A DNA stretch of 64,000 bases from Tausonia pullulans (lineage: Eukaryota > Basidiomycota > Tremellomycetes > Cystofilobasidiales > Mrakiaceae). Shown piece after piece: positions 1 to 10,317 of the stretch. The notes beneath the pieces were generated by a model. That model was not told where the DNA came from, made no database searches, and saw nothing but the letters and a program-made list of their open reading frames with translations. Position 1 is the first letter of the stretch. Each line of letters starts with the position of its first letter. The DNA is taken from assembly GCA_951802195.1 (NCBI GenBank), contig OX637624.1, positions 930,001 through 994,000 of the forward strand, given 5' to 3'. The position numbers were made by a program, and so were the translations under genes.

Positions 1-3000
1 AAGCGCAAGTGCGACTGCGTGAGTTTCGACAGCAAACTTCGCCGAGCACTGTCTGTTTCCTGCACTTATTCCTTTGCGTCTCCAGCCTTACATTGGGGCG
101 ACATTGATAAGAGATTGCAGATGCCCCAAACCCCCTCTCCCGAGCCCTTTCACCAAAGTCCGCTGGAAGCGGCTCGTCATCGACGAGGGCCATATCGCGC
201 ACGCCAGACACTCCAATCTCATGACGCTCGCCGCCAAACTGTCTGTCGAACGGTGTTGGGGTACTATGACGTTCCCTCTCAGCTAGGTCTTCATCGGACT
301 TACAGTTCCCATTCTATTTGGTTGCCAGTCGTCAGCGGGACGCCGACACCGAACACGGTCGGGCTGGACCTCTCGGTGCTTGGATCAAGGCTGCAGAATT
401 CCGGGCCTCAGACCCCGGTACAGGGCCGCCATGCATCTGAAGCTAGCCCATCCCGACAGCACATCTCGTCAGTGGCCCTTCCTTCCTAGACGAGCCTTGT
501 TGGCAGTCCCAGACTGCTCTGACTGCATTCATCAGACCTCTGTCTTCCCCTCCTGCGACTTCTACCCGTACAAGCGGAAGCGTGAGCCCCTGGGCTGCTG
601 CCCAAGATAAGGATGTTCGTCGCCTTGGCTCCATCATTTCTCGCTTCTTCCAATTTTCCTCGATGGATTGGATAAAGACTGTCGTTGAGCCACTTCGCAT
701 TGGCAAGGGCGCGCCGCCGGACTACGGCGCCGTCAAAAGGCTTGACGACCTCATGCAGCTGTTCATGGTCCGCACGAGGTTCATCCCCTTGTTATGAGTC
801 TGGAGAGAAAGCGCCAGCACCAAACTGACCTCTTGCATCTTCTGCAGGTCCGAAGACATCGTAAGACGCACTTGACAGTTCTCGTAGTGTTCGTCGAGGC
901 TGACTTCTCGCCGATGGCCTTGCAGGATGCACCATTGCCTCCACTCGAGGTCAAGGTCATAATGCTCGATCTTGAGCCGGCTGCTAGAGCAACTTACAAT
1001 GTCTTGCAGTCGCTCGTCATAGTCAAGTGAGTCGACTATGTTGGCCTACCTTCTCTCACACAGCCTCGAGATTGAATCTTTCTCTCCCTCTCAGCTCCAT
1101 CACTGCCAACCGGATCGGAGACGAGTGGCTCTTTGGCAGGAGCAAGCGCTCCGTCGAGGCCTTTGCTTCCGCTCTCACCAACATCTCTCACAGCTGCTTT
1201 TGGTTCACGACCGGTGCGTCTTGCTTCACAACCATGTTGCGTTGTACACCTCGCTGCTGAAGCTCTCTCCATTGCTGGTATTCAGACGCCCAAAGCAGCG
1301 GGGCGCGCACTCTCACGCAGGCAGAGCTTGAGGAGCAAGATCTCACCGTCCAGGCCTCGTTCGCCCTCGGAAATGTCCGGGACGCCCTACTTCGTGGCCG
1401 ACCTCTCGGCGAAGATGAGCTGCCTTTCTCAGCGCACGACCGAGCCATGTTGGAAGCCGCCGAACGGTGTCTGGCCGAAGCTGATCAGGACGCGACGTGG
1501 AAGCAACTTTTGAGAAGCCACGGTGCCGCCTTGCCCATCTTCGCAAGTGGCTTGCCGCCCGAGCTTGTGAGTGACTCAGGACTGTACGATGCGGGTAGCA
1601 GTGGTGGCAATGATGGCGCCAGCTCCAGAGCAACGGCTCGGTACATGACGCCGCAAGCCCTGGGAAAGCTGAGGTCATCGGTGCCCTACCCGCCTGCTGA
1701 GTCACTCTCGCGCGTCATACTCCGGTCGACACCGTCGTCGAAGTTCAATTGGATCATCTCCGAAGTGAGAGTCACCCTTTCGCTTGCCCTGGAGGATATA
1801 GATTCATCAAGTCTGCATATTGTCTGGTCCGTTCTTAATACAGGTCCTTGCATATTCGTCCCGGGACAAATTCATCGTCTTCAGCCGCGATGTGAGCTCA
1901 GATCACTGGTTCAGGTTCGCAGAAATAACTGTTGACAGCCTCTGCCACCAGACGTCCGCCCTTGCACACCGTACGCTCTCTCTTTCGTCGCCGCCATTCG
2001 AAGGAATATCTGATGCTGGCCTCCCAGTCCTCGAAATCATGCTCGACGTCCTGCGGATTCAGGCCGTCTACGTCGGATCAGCCCAGACCGACCCGAAGAA
2101 ACGCGCCGACAACAGTGAGTGCTCTGTTGGCTGACTACGCACAGATCTCAAACCTGATGCATTTTTGACGTGATTCCAACAGTCCGACGTTTCAAAGAGG
2201 AGTTTCACGTGCGCGTTCTCCTCCTCGAGCTTAAGCACGGCGCCCGAGGACTGTCAGTATTTCTGACTAGGAACGGATCGTTATACTGTCCAACTGACAC
2301 GCCTCGATAACTCTGCAGTGACCTCCCGAACGCCACGCGCGTCATTTTCTGTGGTAAAAGCTATTTAATTCTTGTACAAAACAAATCTTATAGGTGCGAA
2401 CAACGTCCTGATGAATTCTCTTCACGCCTTTCCTTTCACCGTGTCTCAACGTCATAGAGCCATGCTTTTCCAGAGACGAAGAACTTCAGGCCATCAAGGT
2501 AAATCATTCGATTTGATCGCCTGACTTTCCCGTCTCAGTTTCTTGACGACACTCTTTGAGTGCTCTTTCCCAGCGAGCGCACCGCATTGGATCCCGTCGC
2601 CCCGTCTTTGTCCAGACCCTCGCCGCACGAGGAACGAACGAGGAGGCTCTCCTCTCTCTCGTTCGTGCTGTGCCACCCTCCTACCCTGAAGATGCCCAGG
2701 ATGCGACACGGCAGGACAGGGGACAGCAAAATGGCGCTCCAGGTCTTGCCGTCGGTGGCAAGATGGAGACTCTACTGGCGAATCCAACTATGCGGCGCAT
2801 CATGCAGGTGAGAGTCACATTCACCTGCTGCATGATCCGGACACGGAGGCGGACGCTGAACCAGCGTGTCTTATAGGAGCCATCGCTCGTTCAACCCCCC
2901 TATGCCGTAAACATCTCTAATGAGCGAGAGTCAGATTCAGTGGGAAATCTTTGCCATGAAGCGCCCTCTTCTGCCTTTGAAATCCCGCTCTGGCGGCCGT

Positions 3001-3029
3001 TCCCTCACTACGAGCCGCCGGATGCGTGA
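1..3029 (+). CDS. SNF2-family ATP-dependent helicase, 3' part (5' end outside window)
   Basis: Several short exons on the + strand read as the C-terminal part of a SNF2/SWI2 helicase, a DNA translocase of chromatin remodelling or repair. Motif II reads KRLVIDEGH near 165-200, a DEGH box. Motif III reads VVSGTPT near 330-345. The C-terminal helicase lobe follows, with LLLELKHGARGL near 2220-2255, NLPNATRVIF near 2325-2350 and QAIK/RAHRIG joined across an intron that ends at about 2570. RGTNEEA (about 2628-2650) matches the conserved tail after motif VI. The last intron is about 2810-2875 and the stop is TGA at 3027-3029. The DEGH box and the gap between the lobes recall RAD5/RAD16-like proteins, but the subfamily is not settled. 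The start lies upstream of the window and inner exon borders are approximate. Confidence 0.8.
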
Positions 3030-3189
3030 ACGGGCAAAATTGCGTGCGTTTCATTTTTGTATTTATGTCATGGATCAAGGATGGAAGACGGATCAACCCT
3101 ATGAGAGACCGCGAGAGAGAGAGAAAGAGAGAAGATCTAGTTAAGGAGGGTGGGGAGAGGGGTGTACACATGGGGAGTGGAAGGACATG

Positions 3190-4660
3190 AGAAGAAGAAA
3201 GTTGAGCTTCCTTGTCACAGCTTCCCGGTATTCATGGAGACAGGCGATGGCCACGTCGACATCATCCCAAGACCGATATCGAATGCTGGGGTCGTCGACA
3301 AAGAGTATAATTCTCTGGGGAGTGAGTACATGGTAAATGGCGGTGGAAAGGTGCTCGCGGAGCATGCAGGCGAGTGGCATCAAATGGATGGCAAAGATGG
3401 TCGGAGCAGCAGGTCGCCTTGACGAACGCATGGGAACGAATTGACTGATCCAGCCGTTCGTTCATTACGCGACGATCGCTGTGGGTGCTAAGCGTCGAAC
3501 CGGTTCTGGCGACTTCTCGGGGTGCAAAGCGCATGCAAGTCGAGGCGGGGGCCAACAAAAGCGTGGGCCCTGGCGGACATATACGTCTTCTCGAAATCAA
3601 CCTGAGCGAGGACACCGGATATGAAATCCTTGTCGACGACGGCAAGTGAGAGAGCGGAAATGTTGCAGAAAGTTGCGACCAGAGTTGCGGCCGGGAGGAA
3701 CTCCGTCTGGTCGACGTCGCGATCGAGTCGATGATAGGTAGCAGGCGGCTGTCTATGGCAAGGGAGAAGATGTGAGTGTCTGCTTTGAGCAGGAATATGG
3801 GGCCACAGTTAATAGTTTTGTACCCGTCGCCCTTCTTGAAGATGAGGTAGATGTGTGCCTCGCGCAGGGAAGCAGAGCGAGAGCCTATCTCAAGGACGAG
3901 GTTCAGCAAGTCGAGGAGAATCGGAGTTTCACACTTTCGTTCGCCCCGGTAGAGCCCAATTGGGATCCCGTCACTTCCGGGCGCATTGTTGCGGTTCAGT
4001 CTGAGAGCAGCGAGCTACAGCTCGGCGAGGTTGAAGGGGCGCTCTAGATCCTGGATATGGGAGGGTTCAGGTTCGCTAGTGACGACGTCGAGGACCTGAG
4101 CGTGCTTGCTAGTCGGCTGGTGTCGGCTTGGGCTCATAGAGCGCGATTTGCGCTCCGTTGCTTCGCCGTCCAGCTCCCCAATCTGTGTCATCGTTCTAAT
4201 ATCATCTTTAATCTCTTTAACCTCCTCTTGCCTAGCGGTAAGGTCTTCCATGCTTGTTTTCCATAGAGCCATCTGTTTTCTCTCTGCCGCCTTCTCTTGT
4301 TGCTCCGTTCCGCCCTCTCCAGTGCAAAACGCAAACCCGCCCTCCGTCTTCCTCCGGCGTCCTATATATCGCATTTGACACCGGTTTACCATCTCAAATT
4401 GAGGCTGCAAACCGAAAGAGGACATAGCGATTCTACAGCTGTCTTCTGGCGCATTTCTTAGCTTTCCTGTCCAAATGGAGTGGGACGCACTAGTTCCGTT
4501 AGCTTGGTTAGCCAGCTGGGATCTGGGATGAACGCCCGTTCCCATCATTGGCTCTTGCATGAGAGGGCGGAGTTTACACAAAGTTAAGGGGGACAGCAAG
4601 GCTATGTCGTCCTCCAATGTACGATTGTCATGGTATTGAATCGCGCTGGGCACTCGTCTC
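3190..4660 (-). mobile_element. Degraded LINE (non-LTR retrotransposon) reverse transcriptase relic
   Basis: Read on the minus strand, about 4060 to 3190 encodes an eroded non-LTR reverse transcriptase. In order: NAPGSDGIPIGLYR (the fingers motif NKxPGxDG), YLIFKKGDGYKTINCGPIFL (usual form IYKKGDxxxxxNWRPISLL), QTEFLPGR in another frame, AQVDFEKTY (usual AQVDFEKAYD), RQGDLL and finally IILFVDDPSIR (the F[AV]DD catalytic box). At least one in-frame stop follows NLAEL near 4015 and at least two frame changes follow, so it is not functional. The same frame stays open upstream to 4653 and may be element sequence before the RT. I see no endonuclease, RNase H, poly-A tail or target-site duplication. 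The L1/Tx1-like assignment is inference. It sits about 160 bp beyond the helicase stop. Confidence 0.72.
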
Positions 4661-5546
4661 GTGTGCGCATCCCTTGCTCCCCCTACTGACGAGTAGCCCC
4701 TTGCCTACCCAATCGACGCACAAGCATGAGAGATGGACCAGCACGCAGTGTTGAAGGAAGAACGAATGGCGTCACATCGCTTCAAGATCACACAACAACA
4801 GTCAAGTCCCTGAGCTGGAAAGATGGAGCTGCGGGTTTGGTCAGTATAACAGGCTGTGCGAGCGAGAGAACAAGTGGGGCGGGCGAAGTCCGGAGCTTCG
4901 ACTTGTTCCCATCTTTTCCAGCGGCTGATTTGGGGGGGAAAGGAGTGCGCAAGGGGCTAGGGTTCCCGATCTGATGCCGACCAATCTGGCATCGGATCGC
5001 TGGTTTCATCAGCGAGCCTTGAGGCGCCCGCTGTGTAGCAAGCCCACGTGGCTGAGGTCGTTGTTCTCCCCTCGGTTTGGGGGGCTGGCCGCTCGAGAAA
5101 GACACAACAAGTAGCCCCCGGCTCGAGCGAAGAGGTAGACTTTGGGTCGGAGAGTGAAGACCTGACCCTCAACAATATCTGACCCAGGCCGACCTCCTCG
5201 CCTCTGCGCTGTCTTACGGCTCTTCTCTTCGTTGACCGTTCCAACGGATTCCCTCTGCTGGCTAGCCTCTGCGACGACGGACTCGCTCGCCCGCCTGCCC
5301 CCCTGCCCGCCTGCCCGCTTGCCCTGCGCCCTGGCGAGATTTTGCACGCTCGCTCAACCAGAACTAAACATTTCAGCGTGAAAACGCTCGGTTGACTATC
5401 GTTCCAGCCTGCTAGAGCAAGCACGCATCTCGCACCTGTCTGTAGTAGCAGAGCAGTGGGTCTCCTTTCCACTTTCCTCGCGCTTCCCTCCCACGATCTC
5501 GCTCGCTCAGGGCCTGCGACACAACAGCAGCAGCATCAGCGCGGCG
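4661..5546. other. Intergenic, presumed 5' region of the BTB gene
   Basis: I see no gene here. The last 350 bp are CT-rich, as in many fungal promoters and leaders, and contain a short CCTGCCCG-type repeat. Confidence 0.5.
5288..5330. repeat. Short imperfect tandem repeat, CCTGCCCG-like
   Basis: Four or five imperfect copies of a C-rich octamer (CCTGCCCG, CCTGCCCC and variants) lie about 220 bp before the BTB start codon, probably in its leader. Confidence 0.6.
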
Positions 5547-7226
5547 ATGGTTCTCTCATCAAGCGTGACGACGACCGAGCCCGGCGTCACCAAATCGTCT
5601 GCCCTCCCACCTCCTAACTTCGAGGACGGGAACCGGAGCCGCCCACTATTCGCGTCCTCCTCACAAGCTCGGCGGCCCCCCTCGTCGTGTCCCCCATCGC
5701 CCCAGCATCAGGAGCCGGACTCTTCGCCCTCGTCCCCCAACGTCACATCTCAGTCCTCGGACTTCTCACTCTTCGCGTTGTCCTCGCCTTTTTCGACTGC
5801 ATCCTCTTTCGCCACGACTTCTCCTGTTTCCGCCTATTTACCGGCTCTCATCTCGCCCACGTCCAGTGTCTCTCCTTCCGCCGCATCCCGCGTAGGATTC
5901 CCATCGGTTTCGTTGGCAGACCTCGAGAGGTTACAGCCGCCCGGGACGATCCGAAGTAGCACAAGGGCGGCGAAGAAGCAGCAGCCTTCGCCGCCGTCCA
6001 CGCCAGCGCCGCCCTCATCTATCATCTGCAACGATGCCGCGACTGCTCATGAGTTGCACGGGGACGTCGCCTCCGCCGGTCGCCTTGCACGAGGAGGTTC
6101 TTCCACGACGTCCACGACGTCCTCGCCGTCGAGCTCCGTGCGGCAGACGTATGGCGAAATGAGGAGTGGATTTCCCTCGACTAGACGCCGTTCTCGGGAA
6201 TCCACCAACGGCGGTGCCGGTCCGCCGAAGGACTACATCGTTCACCAGCTCAGGCGGTTAGCTCCTATGTTCTGGAGGAACCCAGCATCGAGCGACTGTA
6301 GGCTACGTGAGTGATCGTGCCCGTGCTGGTAGCGTGCTACGTTGGCGCCGAATCTGCGTGAGCGAGCACTAACGGAGAAGGTTCGTCTGCCCCATGGCTC
6401 GCCTTCCATCACAGTCGTCCAGATGCATATACCCCGTACTCCAAACCTTGGCTCTGGGTCATCTGGAGGAGGTGCTTCGACAGAGAATCCGCCTGATTCG
6501 GAGAAAAATACGACGCTGCACGGCCCCGACAACACGACAGAAACGTGAACGAGGATGAAACTCTACTGCCTTCCCGGGATCAAGTCATTGACCAAGTTCT
6601 TCATTCTCTCCTAGCTCTTGCCTGAGTTATGCGACACATCGGGACTACCTGACAACGCAGAGTTCTCTCTTACGCGTTAGTGCTCTTATGCTCCCATCAC
6701 CTCTAGCCAAGCTGAACACCACCTTCCCTTCATCTTCAGCGACTTTTTTCTGAGTCCAGCACCGAGAGCTTGACCTCGTTGCCAACGCAGACTAGGTTCA
6801 GCTCGACTGCGCTTCCCCGTCTCTCAGCCGAGGACAAGCCGACGGTGCTCCTTACGCTGCCGGACCCTCACAGCTTCAACCTCATCCTCCACTACCTTTA
6901 CTGGGGCGACGGTGAAGTCGTCACTGATGCACTCGTTTCGGGCAAGGTCGACTGGATGGGTCTGTTCAACAACATTGAGGTCAGTCTCTCTCAAATGTCT
7001 TTCTTGCCCTATCAAGCTCGTCTTGACCTTCAGACTTCCGTTGCGTCAACCGCAGTATCTTGATCTTGACAACTCGATCAAGATTGTCTGCGCCGCGTGG
7101 TGGAGAAAGTGGATCAAGCCACACTCGTTCGCTGCCGCCGCTGTCTCGTCGCCAGCACTCGAGGGAGATCTCCGAGAAGGAATGCACAAGGTCTCCAGAG
7201 ATCTTGAAACTCCCATTGAACCGTAA
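5547..7226 (+). CDS. BTB/POZ-domain protein with Ser/Pro-rich N-terminus
   Basis: Five exons are inferred: 5547-6306, about 6364-6544, 6615-6675, 6740-6979 and 7056-7226. All later junctions keep frame; the acceptor of exon 2 is uncertain. Residues 1 to about 210 are Ser/Pro/Thr-rich and probably disordered. A BTB-like fold follows: LPHGSPSITVVQMHIP, then ATHRDYLTTQSSLLRRLFSE (the usual H..yL...S.yfr.lF segment), then TLPDPHSFNLILHYLYWGD (usual F..iL.YlYtG) and NNIEYLDLDNSI. The domain is split by a Gly/Ser/Asn-rich insert of about 30 residues. BTB domains form dimers and often bind Cul3 or act as scaffolds. No Kelch, BACK or zinc-finger region is seen, so the partner and role are unknown. 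Similar BTB-only proteins are common in basidiomycetes (general knowledge). Confidence 0.7.
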
Positions 7227-7761
7227 GAAGGCTGTCGTCTTGATGTGACCCCTTGGACACGCACGCATATCCGTTTTGGAACTGGTTTCCTCTCGCTTGT
7301 CTTATACTCTCGATGTTTATACCTCTGCCTATTATTCTATCGTCGCTATCGTTTCAGAACAATCATCAAGTAAAACATACACAAACTCGCGCACGATTGC
7401 CTTTCTCTTCTTCCGTCTTGTCTCTGCTATTACATTGTCTTTTGTGGCGCGCGCGCGCTGGAACGGCCTGAGAATACCAGGAAAACCCCTTCATCTCAGT
7501 CCTTCCTTTCACCACATCAATCGCCCACGAGCCGTGCCGCCACTGCTCCGTCTTTGGAGAGTCACATCGGTCCGTGCTTGCGCTGCTCATCGATGGCGCA
7601 ACCCCGGCGGATGGGGTGTGGTCGGCAGTTCGTGTCTATCTTCTTTCGCCAGTCGGCCTGCTCGCTTTCTCGCGTATTTCTCCACCCCGACCTCAATCTC
7701 GACGCTCTCTCTGTCCCATCTTCCTCTTATTTCGGTGCGCCTGCGATCCCCGCCGCCAAAC
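7227..7761. other. Intergenic between the BTB and cysteine synthase genes
   Basis: No coding signal in keeping with the neighbours. It holds a (GC)n run near 7449-7460 and CT-rich stretches before the next start codon. Confidence 0.5.
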
Positions 7762-9531
7762 ATGTTCCCCCTCCGTCCTCTCCTTGCCTCGACGTCCAAG
7801 CGGGCGGCGACTGCTGCTGCCGTCGCGTCATCGTTGTCGTCTTCGGCGTTGTCTTCGTACTCCACGCTCGCCCCTCACGCTGCCGGCCCCGTCGATGGCT
7901 TCATCGGTGCCCTCGGGTGCGTCTGAATGTTGTCTGAGACTAGCCACCGCTCTGACTTGTGGTCTCGTTAACTCCCTCAACCCAGCAACACGCCTCTCGT
8001 TAGTGAAGCTGTCTCCCGCGTCGTCGGCCCGGTGCCGCCATCGAATGCGCCTTCAGCGACGACGGTGTAGCGAGGGCTTACCCTGACTACTTGATACTCA
8101 CAGATCCGTCTCAATTCGCTCTCGGAGCAGACGGGCTGCGAGATCCTCGGCAAGGCCGAGTTTCAGAACCCTGGCGGCAGCGTCAAGGACCGCGCCGCCC
8201 TCTGGGTCGTCCGGGACGCTGAGAAGAGAGGTGCGTCGATGCGCCTCGCCTTGTCCCCCTGAGATCCACCTCTGAAGCATATGTCCTCCTTGATCAGGCC
8301 TCATCAGGCCTGGAGGGACCGTCGTTGAGGGCACCGCTGGCAACACCGGTATCGGGCTCGCCCATGTCTGCCGCGCTCTTGGCTACAAGTGCGTCATCTA
8401 CATGCCCGACACCCAGGTGAGCAACTAGAGATCTTTCTTTCTGGTTCTTGTGGTGATTTACTGACTCAAATGCCTGTGTGTGTGCTTGCGGATTTCAGAG
8501 TCAGGAGAAGATTGATCTCCTGAGGCTCCTCGGCGCAGAGGTCAGGCCTGTACCCGGTCTGTCCTTCCTCAATGTCATCATTGCAACGAAGGAAAGTTCC
8601 AGCTGACTTGAGTCATTGATTATCTTCTTAGCCGTCGCATTCGATAATCCCGAGAACTACAACCACCAGGCTGCCCGGCACGCCGCCTCGCTCGAGAACG
8701 CCGTGTGGACGAACCAGTTTGACAACATCGCCAATCGCCAGGCACATATCGACTCGACGGGCCCGGAGATCTGGGCACAGACTGGGGGCGGTAACCTTGA
8801 CGCCTTTACTTGCGCTACAGGCACCGGAGGTACGCTTGCGGGAGTGACGCGGTACCTCAAGGACAAGAGCGAGGGTCGGGTCAAGTGCTTCCTTGCCGAC
8901 CCGCCCGGCTCGGTCCTGTTCAAATATGTCGACAGCGGACTCAAAGTCAAGGAGCGGACTGGGACCGGCTCCATCACTGAGGGTAAGTGGCATGAGCGCT
9001 TTTCTATTTTCCTTGAACGAGTTCCGCTAACACACACCATCGCTACTCGCAGGTATTGGACAGGGCCGTCTCACGGAGAACCTTGCCCCGGATGTCGAGC
9101 TTCTTGATGGAGCCGTCCACATCCCGGACGCCGAATCGATTGCGATGGTCTACCGGCTTCTTGACGAGGAGGGCATCTACGTCGGCGCTAGCTCAGCGCT
9201 TAACGTTGTAGCTGCCGTCAAGGTCGCTGAGAAGCTTGGCAAGGGTTCGTCTTTGCGGAACGCGGTCATGCTATGGTTTGTGAGGTCGTCTGACGAGGAG
9301 TGCTCTGTGCTTTGCTTCACTTCCCAGGCAACACGATCGTCACCATCCTCTGCGACGGAGCTTACCGGTTCGTCATTTTCTCCTTATACTGACTCATCTT
9401 GATTGTTCATGAGCCCCTGCCCTTCTGCCAATAGCTACCAGACTCGGCTGTTCTCCAAGCGTTGGCTGAAGGAGAAGAGCCTCGACTCGGCTATCCCTGA
9501 GGGCCTCAAGAAGTATGCGGTGCTTGATTGA
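7762..9531 (+). CDS. Cysteine synthase-like PLP enzyme, mitochondrial type
   Basis: Seven or eight exons give a fold-type II PLP enzyme of about 410 residues. The start [16 protein letters not shown] is an Arg/Ser/Ala-rich presequence of about 40 residues, so mitochondrial import is likely. Then come [30 protein letters not shown] (the Lys that binds PLP), [20 protein letters not shown] (substrate loop TSGNTG, here TAGNTG), [20 protein letters not shown] and [16 protein letters not shown] (PLP phosphate loop). The C-terminus, [14 protein letters not shown] and [19 protein letters not shown], fits the family of yeast YGR012W and its fungal relatives rather than cystathionine beta-synthase, as no heme or CBS domain is present. 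It would make cysteine from O-acetylserine or a related substrate and sulfide. Start 7762 is chosen because it opens the presequence. All junctions keep frame; the stop is TGA at 9529-9531. Confidence 0.88.
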
Positions 9532-10317
9532 ATGTTTTGTGAATCTCTGAAATGCTGGATGGAGCGTGAAAATTCCTATATCGTCTAGTGCCTTGACATC
9601 ACCGCGAGCCCATCGTCGTGGTAAGCGCCATCAGCCGAGCTCCGCGAAATCGACAAGCTGTGGGTAAGGCCCAGCGCGGTGCGGCGGCAGGCTCCGTTTT
9701 CGCTCGCGTCCCTCCTTTGCGACTCTCAACCTCCAGCTTCGCCTCGTTGCCTTTCCCGGTCGCCAGATACCTTCAATCCCAGTCGCTTGCTTCTCACTCG
9801 CTAGACCCAACCTCACGCGAGTTGCTCGCCTCAACGCCCGCTTGCGGTCGTGAGTCCGTCGTTCTACGCCCCTTGTCGCCCGCTGCTCAGGAAAAGAGAG
9901 TCTAAAGCCGCCTCCTCCTTCGTTTCGCCTCTGGATCTCTGGTCTTCAACTTCATCTTTGCTCAGCCTCGAGCGTGGCTTGGCCTAGTTTCTTCGGAATC
10001 GTTTGCCTTTGAGACGCACAAACGTGAGTCGCTCTCAGCGACCGGCGCGCGCGAGATCGCTCGTTTGGTCCCTCGTCGTTTGCCTCGACTCTGACCGATA
10101 ATGCAACGTTCTTCTTGCTCTGCATGGCATAACTACAGTTTAGAGAGTCACTGGAGGACCTGTTCCTTTGCTTTCACTGTCAGGACCCGTTATAGAGCAG
10201 TGACGCTGGTGAGCACCGTCTCGTCGCGCGTCTCGTCCGCAGAGGCCCTTCTATCATATCAGGCGCAAACACAGAAGCTCACAGCTCTTGGTAGACTGTT
10301 GCACTCAGAACGTTACC
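9532..10317. other. Intergenic, 5' region of the helical-repeat protein gene
   Basis: No gene is supported. Open frames here lack the C-rich third positions seen in the exons that follow. Confidence 0.5.
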
